From: Kryptolebias marmoratus | Lineage: Eukaryota > Chordata > Actinopteri > Cyprinodontiformes > Rivulidae | Direction of reading: 5' to 3' | Length of the DNA stretch: 64,000 bases | Assembly: GCF_001649575.2 (NCBI RefSeq) | Contig: NC_051439.1 | Coordinates: forward strand, 13,422,834-13,486,833 | Shown: piece after piece, positions 38,161-54,400 of the stretch | Numbering within the stretch: position 1 is the stretch's first letter | Layout: each line of letters opens with the position of its first letter | Notes under the pieces: generated by a model | The model's database searches: none | Told to the model about the DNA's origin: nothing | The model's input: only the letters and a program-made list of their open reading frames with translations | Translations under genes and position numbers: made by a program

Positions 38161-40430
38161 TCCTGCCACGCTGTAGTTTCATCACAGTAATGTTTTTTTG
38201 GCGGGATTCATTTTGATTATTCTGTATTTAATGCCATATTTATTTAATTTCTAACATTTAAGCACTGCATTACAACAGTATTTACATCATGCACTTTTAC
38301 ACCATATGCAAATTACACATTTGCATTTAATTACACCTATTTAAGTCCTACAACTTCTACTAAAACTTACATTTCTATGTTATAGTAGATGAATAGAAGA
38401 GGGCTAAAGGAGCTAACAATAAATATGTGCAGAGCTGAACAAACTACATAATTGAAGCGATCAGTGCAAGGTCCACTTTTGGTTGTGTTCAAATAATTCT
38501 TGAAGTGTGAGCACAAATGTGTTATTAGAAGCAAGTCTGATTATCAGCAATGATATCAAATTAGACTTTGGATATGAATGCATCCCTTTTAATGAGCAGG
38601 ATTAAAGCGAGGAGGAGCAGAGAGGATGAGGAGCGTCACGAACAGACAGCACAGGATGTAAACTGGTGATGAAGAGAGAGATATATCCATCAGACACAGA
38701 GTGAACACACACAGTTTTTATCCTACAAGAGTAACAGGTTGTTTTGTTTTAGTCCCCCATGTTTTGAAATCCTGGCTTTAGTCATGGCTTGAAACAATGG
38801 ATGACTCTTCAAAACATTTATTCAGTCTGAGCTCATGTTTTTTCAACCTACACTGTAACTAAGCGGCACCACATATGGTGATAATATTTGTTTTGATTTT
38901 ACTAGTATTTAAAATATAACTCTAATGTGTGTTGGACCGTTGAACATTTGGGTTTAAGCAATCTTATTTTGTTCTTATCCAAACTGTAGGTAAATGAGTC
39001 AAACCACACACCTGTCATGCAGAGTTCCCACCTCACTTTGGACAATGCACTTATGTAGCCACGAGGGGGCGATGTTACTCTCCATAATTACCTGAGCGCC
39101 CGCATTTTAACAGTGTAATCAGATAAAACAACGTTTTATATTTAGGATGAGCTTCACAGCTACTCTGATTTGCTTCCAGAACTTGAGTTTTCCCAAGCTA
39201 CTCTAAAAGGATGAAGTTGTAGCACAAAAAAAAAAATGTAATTCCAATGTAAATAATCAACTATAATGTATCTCAACAATTAAACAAAATCCTAATTTTC
39301 CCAGTTATGTTGTTTTCTTCATCACGACCAAACCTTAAATGTTGTTATTCATGAATTAAACCATTCAGTTTCTTTCTTATCAACAAATAGTGAAATCCTG
39401 CATTTTATTAACTATCAGTAAATTTATTATTCTCTCCTGGAGCTCCAGTGTCTGTAGTTACTATGGTTTATGGAAAGCCCATTTATCATATAATAGTTAG
39501 GCAGGCACTTCAAAGGAAATTGAATTAATTTGTTTTTTCCAAATTAAAACGAACATCACAGCTCATCAACACTGAATATATGTCAAATTAATTAATTAAA
39601 AAACAAACTGGTTCTTTTTTTATCATATCATCCTATTATTAAGAAGAAGATTCCATTAGTCCAGATACTTCGGATATGGTTTAGAAAATTGAAATGAATA
39701 AAAACATTTTACTTTGTTCAAATCTAATTAGGAATAGCAATTATAATCAAAACAAAATCAGATATGAGTCATTAGAATGATGACTATAGTAACAATTACA
39801 ACAATTAAAAATACCTACAAAAATATATTTTTGCTTGCTAACAGTAACTTAACGGGATGCCATTTTTTTTTTACATTAAACAGGTTAAATATAAACTGTG
39901 ACACGTAAGAACTAAATTGTGTATATCATATATGAAATGCACATTTCTCCTAAAAAGAATTAGATTTCAGATATCCAGTGTTCATTCCAGAAAGAGAAAA
40001 CATACGTGCAGAAATCTGGTACAGTAAAAGCGTGTGTGATTTGTTCTAAGAAAATTATGTTTACGATGTCTGAGGGGTTGATTATGGACAGAAAGAGGGC
40101 CTTTCTGGAAATCTGAAATGTTCTGTTTGATTAGGAAGAAATGAATCATGAACATCTGCAACACAGTCTATCTTTCCAGTGTAGAGAATATGGTTATATG
40201 GTCTTTTAAAGTTGTTTTTGTTCATCTTAAACCTATTTATCTTAATATAATCTCAGTTGTGGAGACTTTGAAATATATTTTTATTAGTAGAAATGTTAAT
40301 TTGTATATTCTTCATTTAAATTTCAACCATAAAGGGTCTCATTCTGACTATAGGGGGGATACTATTGATATCTAGTTAGTTAGTGGCGTGTGTGTGTTGA
40401 TTATATGTAAGAACGGCCTGCCACATAACG
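38161..40430. other. AT-rich spacer between aspg and arf6
   Basis: No coding signal. The only notable element is a CTCF-like motif at 39059-39074. The two genes diverge from this spacer (aspg leftwards, arf6 rightwards), but 2.3 kb separates their promoters. Confidence 0.6.
39059..39074 (+). promoter_or_regulatory. CTCF-like site, forward orientation
   Basis: CCACGAGGGGGCGATG matches the CTCF core (CCASNAGRKGGCR) in forward orientation, in the aspg-arf6 spacer. Confidence 0.5.
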
Positions 40431-42028
<1,598 letters not shown>

Positions 42029-43234
42029 TGATCGAGTGCTGACTGTTTTAGGTCAAAACTACGAAAACAAACAAATTAAAAAAAACCCGCAAGTAACAAT
42101 TAACGTCCCCAAATGAGTATGGTTAATAAAAGCTGATAATCTGCATTTATTTTTCTTACTTTGTTTATCCCATTTGACTAATTTATCTTTAACTGGGTTT
42201 GCTGGCTTAAAGTTCGCTTGTGTTCTGTAGCAGGCCTGCATCACATTTGTTATTGTCGGGGCGTGCTTGACGATTGAATTAAATCTGTCCTGAGGTTCAA
42301 GCTACAGAAATCACCACATTTGCCTATTCTTGATTTTCTCTTTTTATATAGCTTCTTGTTTTCTAACTTTAAAATCTCCGCAGACTAAAGCCGTTTTCGA
42401 GAAGCCCTTGGTCTGTTTAATTGAACTTGCATTGCTTTTTATTTTTAATTTTTAAAAAAAAAAAAATTCAACAGTGAGCTCTTTAATGTCACGTAGCCGA
42501 TTTGAAGGACTTGGAACTTTTGTTAACACAGTACTGTGATTAAAAATGTTTTCTCTCTGGCATTAAGAAAGCAGCAGGGTGTGATATGCAAGGGGGGGGA
42601 AAGTACCTATATTTCACTTTCATTAGACATCAAAGAGAAAAAAAAAACCTGAACATATTTTGTTACCCATTCCAGTTCCCTTAAGTGGGCTATATAGTTA
42701 ACTGATTGACCTTTTGTGTCATGTCTTGATATCTAATTGTGCTGAGTATTAAACAAATAGGCCACCAGTAACTCTGAAACATGCTTGTCAAAATGCTTTT
42801 TTTTTTAAGTAAGGGTAATAGGTAGCTGGCTCAATCTTTCCAAATGAATGTCATTCAGCTCAGAAATCGCAGCCTGATATCACAGTTGATTAGTCTCAGT
42901 ATTGGGACATTATATGATAGCCTATATCTGTAGCATGAGTACATAAATACATTAACCCTACCTACATCAGAGTCCATCTGTCGGTGCAGTCAGAGGAAGC
43001 TGTTAGCTGGCGAGATGTTGAATGACGCCCTGTGGTGCAGCTCTTACTCCTCTCTTGACTGGGGGAACTATGTACAGAACAATGTCATTGTAATGTCTTA
43101 TTAAAAAAGTGATTTTAAATCTTTTATGGCTGTGTTTTATTGCTGATTTCTTTAAGAATTAAAAGAAAAAACCAGCATAGCCAGAGGAAGCTGTTAATTC
43201 CTGGGGTAATGTACGTTAAAATTTGTGTTTAACG

Positions 43235-43238
<4 letters not shown>

Positions 43239-43266
<28 letters not shown>
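43239..43266. repeat. Poly-T run
   Basis: About 28 consecutive T bases. On the minus strand this is a poly-A stretch, possibly the tail of a retroposed sequence, though no source element was recognised. Confidence 0.95.
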
Positions 43267-43270
<4 letters not shown>

Positions 43271-46179
43271 AAGCTCTCTTTTCCCGTGAACAGGGAAAAT
43301 GAGCAAAACAGGAAGTCCGACTGCTGTCTCGTTTGGGACAACAGCAGCGCCACACGAGCGCTGACTGAAAGGGCAGTGCAGACATCCAGCTGAACTGTGA
43401 ATTCTTTCTGAATGTTTCATGTTGGTTCGGAGCCATGGTTGTGTCGAAGCTGAGCTGTCAGCTGTGACTTCCTGAGTTTGTCTCTGCCAGAGGCCCACTG
43501 AAACGCAATTGTTAGTCTCTTTTAATTTACTGACCCTGAAGTCTCTTTAGTCTGACAAGAGAAGGATGGTCTTACATTTATACTGTATGTTTTTTTGTTT
43601 GTTTTTTTTAAATCCTGAATTTTCTCTCTCAGCAGATTAGTCGCAGCAGATTTAATAAAATGTCAACCCTGAGTTGACTACATTGTTTAAAGGCGTCATT
43701 CCACAGATATTGTTTTTGGCCATATATTTTTTAAACTTTTTACCAATTCAAACGTGTACACTATCACAGGCCTAGCGTTCCTTGAAGAAATACCTGTCAC
43801 CCGCTGCCATTTATGACAGTTTTAATCAAAAATGACTGCCACAGCCACGTCTCGACATGTAATACGTGTAAACTTTACCTCAGTAGCTCCTTTTGAGTGA
43901 GGTGTTTAGCTGTAGCAGCTGTCTTGAAAGTCAATTGTAGATGTACAACTAATGAATAATTTCTGAAAGTTTTATTCTAATCCAGACAAACAAGCACCAG
44001 CAGAACGTTACGGCTCTGCTTTGGCCTTCAGTGTCCGGCGATTCAAAAGCATTAAAACCACAGAAGTTGTAAAGCTCCATTAGGAATGATGTGATTTACT
44101 GTGTGCCCGAACAGCTTTGTGCATCTGCCTGCCTGCGTCCACATACTTGTGTTTTTTTTTACTACATTTTTCTGGAAAATCCAGTGCTATAGCAAGTTAT
44201 TCTCGAGGCCCCGGGGTGCCACAGAGGTTTCGGTCAGGCAGGTTAGGTGACAAGGAAAGATGTTCTAACACGAATCGCCTACGTAACGAAGCAGTGATTT
44301 AAAAGCTCCCTTTGAAAGCATTAATGGATATCATCAGCTACAGGTGGAGAAAGAATTTCCTCGCGCTCAGCCTCCATCAGGCGACGGCAGCTTAATTGGA
44401 CCCTTTGGTTCCCACCGCTTCATTACAACCATATGATCCTCACAGCTTTATTGGCAACCCTTGTGCCTGAGGGGTGAAGGCAGAGACTTAATGACCCGCC
44501 CTCTGTGAAGATGAGACCTCCAGGCTCCTCTGTGCTCAGCTTGAAGTCCTTCCTGAAAGGAAAGGGTTTCGGGTCGGGTCATAGAAGGAGGGTTCTGCCT
44601 AATGACTCATTTATCTTGCTTGTGAAGGCTGGTTAGATTTTGCAAAAGTTAGATTAACGTACAAAAATGCAGGCTTAAATGCCTACTTAATCCTGCACGG
44701 ATTTGTGTTAAAGTGTGTATGACTAATTTGTCTCAGGCGGCTTGTGCAAGGCTCTTCCTATAACAATGGCCTGATGGAATCTCTGCCAGTGCGGCTTCGT
44801 GTCTTCGCTCTCGCACAAGTGGCTGGGCCGCTGCGAGTTTACAATCACTTCCTCAGTTCTGCGTGAAAACAGGAAGAGAGAAAAGTAATCAAAAGAGGCC
44901 GTTTTCTGCGACCTTACATGACATGTTTTCCACTTTTTTTTTTACACAACGCCAGCCTACGGCTTATTAGTCAGCTTCAGAAAACAATATAAGAACTGCA
45001 GAGAGGTGGTGTACAGCCGTACTCCGCCCAGGCTCTTACAAACCTAACCTGAACTGTCTTTGTGTGCGGCTTTCTCGGGTGTGGTTTGTCTGACTCACTT
45101 GTCTTCACTTCCTCTGAACCCCATCTGCAGAGCAGCACTTGTGCAGGTTGCTCCATTATTACGCTCGCCTCTGACTTCATGTCGGCCTACAGTGCGGCAG
45201 TCACGCCCATCTAGGTAATTGCAGGAGAATTTCTGATTCATTCCGACCCAGAAATTCCTGTCCTTAAAGTCAAACACTGTTATTACGGCAGTTTATTTAT
45301 CACACAAACGGTAGGAGGGAACACCTACTCTGCACCACGTTTTGTAATGGCGTGGCTCAGTCACTGTTTGTCCTCATGGACACTGAAATGATCGCTTTGG
45401 TTGTGAAACTGCTCCCCTCCCTGTCCTCCTGCGCGCCCTTGAGCGCGCTCTTAAAATTGGAGCTCGCGCAGAGCTCGGGTTTAAAGCGGGTACGAAAGTG
45501 GCTGAAAATGGCGTTGAGCTTCCTGCCGTGGGTACGGGCGCTGAATGGCACAAGAGAAATATATCACCGTTAGATGAACTGCTTTCCGTTCTGTGCTGCG
45601 AGGCGACCGGAGTGTGTGTTGGCTGCAGGTGTTTCAGAGCAGCTCTGCAAGCCAAATAAGGTTGGAAAAAGTGCGGCCGTGAAGTCCAAGGTACTCTGGG
45701 CAGCAGTCCAAAACGCATTCCTTCCATATCTCCAACTGAAGGTTACTCGCTGTGGTGAACTGACTAATTCAGGGAACCAGAAAATGATTATGAAGTGTTG
45801 TAAGTGCACCTGACACGCTCGATACACAAAGTGTTCATGCAACCATTCACTTAGATGATTTAAGTCGCAAACTATCACGCTGGGGTTTCCACCATCCAGT
45901 TATCTTCTCGTCCGTATGGGTCCTCTAAATAATTTACAGATGTCTAACACAGCTGTATGAGTGTAAACCGGTTTGTTTATTTAGCTGTAACGCACTGAGA
46001 GTAAAGTGGATCAGAACCGAGTGGCAACAATCTTCCATTCTGGTGTGAGCAGTGCTTCAGTATGCTGGGAAGGAGAAAAGGAAATTATTATTAGTGACAC
46101 TTGGCTGCAAAGAACAGAAGCATGCTGTAATTTCCGTCTGCTGCCGAGGCGAAATGTGATAGTGTTTTGTTTTTTGTTT

Positions 46180-46420
46180 TTTGCTAGTTTGTGTGTCTGT
46201 TGGCAAAATATCTCATGAACCACTGGACGGATTTTATTGAAACACTCAAAGTAACCATTGGCTGTACGTCTACAACTAATTAACTTTGGGAGTCAACAGA
46301 ATTCTTAACGGCTGCCGCAACTGACTTACTTTAGCCAGCTCAAACGTGGCTATATCTCAATCGGTTTTATAGATATTGAGCTAAATTTAAGTGTGGTAGG
46401 AGTTGAAAGTCATCTTTAAC
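46180..46420 (+). repeat. Dispersed repeat, copy B
   Basis: Same ordered blocks as the 15.1 kb copy: GGCAAAATATCTCATGAACC, GTAACCATTGGCTGTACGTC, ACAACTAATTAACTTTGGGAG, TGGCTATATCTCAATC, ATAGATATTGAGCTAAAT and GTGTGGTAGGAGTTGA. Confidence 0.8.
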
Positions 46421-49390
46421 ATATTTTGCGACCACTATTACATGATGCAAGATCTCTTAATATTGTACATGCATAAAAGGTGGACGAATGCGGTGCACAG
46501 TTTACTGACCTTTGCCACAGAACATGTTTTCACAGAAACACTGGAGGGTGATGTTATCATCTTAGTGTGCAGTAATGCAGACCAAAACATTCGTCCAGCG
46601 GCCGAGCCCTGACTGACAGGATGACGGAGATCCGTGTAAAAAAACAACCACAGAAGCTTTCATGAGCAGCTTGCCACCACCAAACTGTGTGTCTGACTTG
46701 ATGGCAGTAATTACAGAGCAGTCAGGGTTGCGATGCTGCATCTGGATTAGGCAAATTGTGTTTGGAAGGAAACCTTATATCTGTGGCAAGCCGGGCTACT
46801 CACGATCCCCAGTCAGGCCGTCGTGAGAAGTAATGACTCAGGGAAACGTCGCGTGTGAGCACTGTTCCCGTCCCCAGTGCACCCCCCCCACCCCCCACTC
46901 TGTGCTGAGGCCAACACATCCTGATCATGACAAATACATCCCCGTGCTGGAAATGCACCAGGAACAGCAAACATAAGAAATGAGAATTCCATGAACCACA
47001 CAGCATAAAAGTAGTTTGAATTTTAATAAAAGGCTACCGGGACTAGTTAACATGTGTCGCTGGATTGTCAAGTGTGTCTATAAATACAAGCACTAGTGGA
47101 CTGTTCGGAATGGAAAAGGGGAGAGCGAGGAGTATATTGGCGTAGTGCTGGATTTGTGTCCCCTCTCAACTGCAGCCCAGCTGTATTAACAGCACCCCTG
47201 CAGGAGTACAGGAGGAGTCTGCATTGTGGCTCTATAAGCTCGATGTCCCACAGTGGTGCGGTGCCAATTCATGCCGTCAGAGAACTACAGCAGAAACTAT
47301 CAGCAATGTTGCATCGCTCCCATCATTCCCGACAGATAGCATGAATCGCACGTTCTGTTTTGGAAGGAAGGTCTCAGTGCGAAGCCTAAAGTTCAGTAAA
47401 CTTACTTTGCCGCGTGAGAGATAGAAGGGAATCTGTGTGTGTGAGCAGTGGGGGGATGGGCGCAGGCACCTTAGAATCAGAGAAGTCACACATTTTTTTT
47501 TTGCAGCTCTTCTATTTTTAAGCAGCCCAGTTTGATGTCTATTCTCGAGCCACTCCCTAATAGTTAGTGTGAAAATGAGTCTTCCTTTCTGGAGCAGCGT
47601 CTCTTGGCTCCTGGCAGCGTGATGGTGGTGACACAATGGATCCTCTGTGGCACTTGGCTGTGATGCAGCAGAGCGGAGCGCGCCACAGAGGCTGCCGGGA
47701 GTTTGTACAGGAGATTCAGGGTCGTCACGGATCATAGATCCGTGGAAATAATTTTTTTTTGCTGCAGTAAAACTTTGGGCATTAAAAAAGCAATTATTCT
47801 AATATATTAAATATGAAAATCCATAAAAAGACAACTGAAAAGAAATGTTCAGACAATCGTGAAGACTTGAACTAGATTGTTTGCAGGTTTTTCTTGCAGC
47901 TAAGAGTTAATAGCACCATCTGTTGGCAGAAAATGCCCTCATTCTGTCTTGTTGCCAGTAGTAGGTACATGAACAATCACGTTATGGTTGCCTGAATAAA
48001 CAATAATGTGTGTATGAAAACAAATTACAGAGACACCACTGCTTCACCGTGGCTGCTCTCATTTACAGCAAACCTCCTTTTATTCCCCTGTAGTGCTAGC
48101 CTAATTAACCAACCACGAGAAGACCTGCACACTGTTTTAATTATTTTTAATTAACATTAAAGGAGGAGAAACAGGAAGGCGAAGTCTAAGCTACTTGAAT
48201 GTGAGAGCTAAGGGTAGATTAGAAGAGGAAATATTGACCCAACATAGTGGAAATCCCTTTCAACTTATATAATCTTCCCAGAACCCTCTCCGGGACCTGT
48301 CCCCGCCCCACAGGGGGGGCATGGATTTAATACCAGCTGTGACTCAAATTAATTAGCTGGTCAAAGCCGGTGGAGACCTCAACATAAGGTCAGCTCTGAT
48401 GGTAACAATTCAGCAGCTTGAGGCACAAGTGAGAGGGCAGCGCAGGGCCACAGGGAGCCGTTCTATTCAATGAGCTGCCTCACTTTTTTATAGGAACAGT
48501 AAAGAATGGAACTGATTTGTTTCTTTTGTAACATAGCCACCAGGCAAAGCTTACAGTTAATAAATGATGAGACCCTTTAACTGTGGTTTAACCCGAGCAG
48601 AACTTCGATTTTTTCCATATGCATGTTTCAAACACTTAATATTAGTTTATCAATAATTATCTTATAAATTGGTATATGTTTTTAAAATCTTTCCTGAAAA
48701 TTTGAGTCCCTTGTGCCTGATTGAATGAGGAGAAACTAAGCACTAAATTCAGGACTAATAGTTCATCTTCTTTGAAATAACACTCCCCTGTTTCATAAAG
48801 TTGTGGAATATTTTCAATAAGTAGGTAAATTTTAGGTATAGTAAGGACATGAGAATCATTTTCATGAATAAATATTCAGACTCGTGCTCTTTTATAAAGA
48901 AATTAGGAGTATTTAATTAGAGCTTCAAACCTCAAACTGTCAACAACTTTGTTCAGATTGTTAGTGCGATTGTTGAAGGCCACCCCTGCTCATTACACAA
49001 TTACGCTCTGCTGTGTAAACAGAGCAGCATGAAAGGCTGTGAGGGGCCCCTGCACGACTCTGTGTGTGTGTGTGAGAGAGAGACAAACTTCATGGTTTTA
49101 TGCTTGAAAAAGAGCCATAATCTTCCTCTTAATCTGGAGCTTTGACTGGAATTCCCCAAACATGGAGGGCAGGCATTGGCATTACTGTGCTTTGGTTACA
49201 TTACTATGGCATTGGTTTTTAAAACATGTTAAGCTACAAGTTTTTGCATTTAATTTCTTTAGTCTTACGTGATGTAGAACTTGAATGTCATTTAATAAAT
49301 TCAATTACCTTGTTATGAATTAAACAGGTTGACTCCAAATTGTTTTCTTTTAAGTGGACACAATGAATTGTTGAGGTGAAAGTTATGCAT

Positions 49391-49407
49391 CTGCTGCCCT
49401 CTAGTGG
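49391..49407 (-). promoter_or_regulatory. CTCF-like site, reverse orientation
   Basis: Reads CCACTAGAGGGCAGCAG on the minus strand, a very good match to the CTCF consensus. It lies 346 bases beyond the vcpkmt stop codon. Confidence 0.6.
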
Positions 49408-49752
49408 TTGAAATAAGTACTGCCTAAACGTGCAGACCCTACCCATGACCTGTGACATGTAAACAAAAAAAACATATGTATTTAGCTGTATTTTCTATAA
49501 ACATGACAAATGTATTTTTTTTGTTTTACTTATATTTAATGTCAACACCAGAGTTTCAATGTTAATAATTATCAGACATCGTTTTAATGGCATTTTTTTT
49601 TATTAAATCGATAGACAAATATCTTTAAAAATATAAAATCACAATAAATATTGTTATACAGACTGTGTAGACTTTCAATTTTCTACTACATAGTTTGATA
49701 TCCAAGTAGTTTTGGGGACAGATTCACAGGAAAACCAAATCAGTCAATAGAG

Positions 49753-51490
<1,738 letters not shown>

Positions 51491-54400
51491 ATGTATCACA
51501 GCAGCACGGAGGAGGTAGCGACGAGCGGTGACGCCTCTGAAGGTGGACAGAAACGCAGTTTTTCCTTTGAGGACAGCAGAGGACCGAACGAAACCACCAC
51601 TTCCTGTGGTCCCGTGTCACTGTCATCTGTTCTGTCAAGGAAAAGCTCAGATGAGAGCAGCTCCAGATCAAGCCACGGTCCATCACTACCAGGAATGACC
51701 CCAGGTGATTTTGGAGAACAATTAATTTTAAGGGACAGGAAGTAAGAGAGCACAAGCATCTTTCTGGTACCCCACCTTATGATGTCTAATTCTGTCTGTG
51801 TGCTTGGCTTGATGATAACAATATGGCACACTGTCTGTATGTAGGTCAGTGTCACAGCAGCTCCAGGACTGGGAGGACACCATCATCCCTCCTCATGTCC
51901 ACCTCAGATAGCTCCTCCCGCCGCTGCCATGAAGAAACACCGAGATTTAGAAGGACTCCGGGCTCCGCCGGGCCCACAGGTTCCCGGCTTGCGCAGTCAT
52001 CAGTGACTGACCCAACTGAAACTTCATTCTCAGTTATATGAGGTTCTCGTTCAGAGTAATCACTTCTTTTTTATAGGAACAAGTGGCTCGTCTGGATCCA
52101 TAGTCTCCGGTGCCTCTGTGATTGTAGCAGTGGTTGAAGGGCGAGGTTTGGCAAGGGGAGAGATAGGCATGGCCAGTTTTAATCTGAAATGTCCAGAGCT
52201 TGTGCTCTCTCAGTTTGCAGACGCAGGGACATATGCCAAGGTAACCTATCCATTTCAAGCTGGCTAACAATGATCACTGGGATCATGTCTCCATCGTGTT
52301 TTTTTTTCCTGAAGGTTATAACCAAAATTCACATCTTGATGCCAGTGGAAATACTGATGCCAGACACAGCCAGTGAGAAGGGGAAAGGAACGAAGCTGTA
52401 CAAGCTGATCACTGAGAACTTCCCAGTAGGAATATGATTTATGAGTAGATCAAGCTCAGTTTTTCTTCCACATTAGGTTGCTCAGCTGTGTTTTGCGTTG
52501 GAATGTCTCATTAGTGTGATATAATACATATCTTCTTTCTTTAAAAAAAATATGGCTCAGGGTGTAACTTTTACTGCAATCCAACGGAAGTATTTTAATG
52601 AGAGGAAGGGACTGGAGTACATTCAGCAGCTGTGTGCTCCAGAGTTTAACACTGTCCTTATGGAAGTACAAGCAAAGTAAGCTGTTATGTTCACTGATGC
52701 ACAGAAATACTAGTGCTATGCTTTTTTTTAAACTACTCTATATTATTATCTGTTTAGGTACTATTGCCTAGCATCAGCAGCTGCTTTGCTGAAATACCTA
52801 GAATTTCTTCAGAACTCTGTTTATGCCTCAAAGTCACTTAAAGTGAGCTTTAAAGGGAGCGAGCAGACAGCTATGATTGACTCAGCATCTGCCTCTAACT
52901 TAGAGTTAGTGGTTAATAACAGAGATCACAGGTAGGAGAGAGAGAAAACTCAAAGATTGGGATTTTATTCTTTTTTAAAATAAGTTATTGTGTAGTTAAT
53001 TCTGTCTCCGTCTTTGCTTGTTTCATACAGAAGCGAGCACACACTTTTAGGGGTACTCAATCACACAAAAACTCCCGGTGGAGCCAGGAGACTGCGCTCT
53101 AATATTCTGGAGCCTCTGGTCGATGTGGACACCATCAACGTGCGCTTGGATGCTGTACAAGAGCTGCTGCAGAATGAGGAGCTCTTCTTTGGGCTGAAGA
53201 ATGGTCGGGAGCCGAAATGAAACCATTTCGATTTAAACATGAATCAGTTTTGCGCTGTAATAAGCAATGATACAGTGTTTGGTCTTTTGCTCCCTTTAGC
53301 GATAAGTCATTTCCTGGACATCGACCGGCTGCTTTCTGTTCTTGTCCAAATCCCAAAGCAGGAAACGGTGAGTACAGTAGTTTTTTTCTCAGAACTACAT
53401 AAATCAAGTCAAGGTGCAGCTATTGCACTGCATGACGAATTTTTCTTGTTGCTTACTTTCTGTGCATTTTGTAAATTTTTGATTGCCTGTACTATACTGT
53501 GACAGGTTCAAGCTGCTGAAGCTAAGATTACTCATGTCATTCAACTGAAGCACACACTGGATCTGGTGCCACAGTTAAGGGTCTGTAACTAATAATATAA
53601 AACAAAACCATCAATCATCCAGCAGCTATTAATATAATAATAAAAGCCAAATTAAACATTAAGCTTATTGAACAGGAAGTGTTGAAGAACTGCAGCACAG
53701 CTCTACTGAATGCGTACAGCACCACACTGGAAGACAACAGGTAGAAAGGCTTTTTATGTTTCTGGGTCTTCACATTCAGTACCTATTCTTCACTGTGCGT
53801 TAATGTTTCCTGTTTCAGATTTGACATGATCCTCGAGCAGATCAAGACAGTGATAAACTGTGACACCACATATTTGAAAGGCAGCCTGAACATGCGCACC
53901 CAGAAGTGTTATGCCGTGCGGCCTAACATCAACGAGTTCCTCGACATCGCCCGCAGAGCTTACACTGAGATAGTCGACGACATTGCAGGTGTTCATAACA
54001 CATGTTTAATGAATACCCTCATCCTGCAGCGTTCGTATAATATATACATAGCTCATGGCGTAGTGTGTGTCTTTGCTCCACGCAGGGCTTGTGAACCAGA
54101 TGGGGGAGAAGTATGGCTTGCCGATGCGCACTAGCTTCAGTACAGCTCGAGGTTTCTTCATCCAGATGAAGCTTGAAGGCGTCATTTCACCCGAGGGCAA
54201 ACTCCCCTCGGAGTTCATCAAGGTTAGATACTCTAAAGACAAAAACGGCACATGAGAAATAAACAAACTAAGTAGGACTGAGAACAACTGAGAGTCAGCT
54301 GGTAATAAAGGAAGTTAAACTGACTCTGGCGGGCTCTAAAGCTGACACAGAAATAACAGAAAACCTGCGTTTTATCATCCTCCCCCCATCTCAGGTTACC

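Larger units (their letters stand above)
43110..49590. other. Spacer between arf6 and vcpkmt
   Basis: No recognisable coding exon. A 28-base T run sits at 43239-43266, a dispersed repeat copy at 46.18-46.42 kb and a CTCF-like site at 49391-49407. GC-richer stretches at 45.35-45.75 and 47.10-47.70 kb carry open frames of 70-150 codons on both strands without recognised motifs. The first part is probably arf6 3' UTR if the AATAAA at 43654 is used. Confidence 0.5.

Noticed and set aside
45352..45813. GC-richer block with open frames on both strands in the arf6-vcpkmt spacer
   Set aside because: No family resemblance, no convincing start context or paired splice sites; kept only as spacer.
47096..47735. 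Open frames (82 codons plus, 152 codons minus) in the same spacer
   Set aside because: Arginine/serine/histidine-rich composition and no motif; the minus frame lacks a clear ATG context and homologue.
51496..51855. 119-codon minus-strand frame over msh4 exon 1
   Set aside because: Shadow of the msh4 coding exon; the plus-strand frame has exon-exon phase continuity and a family match.
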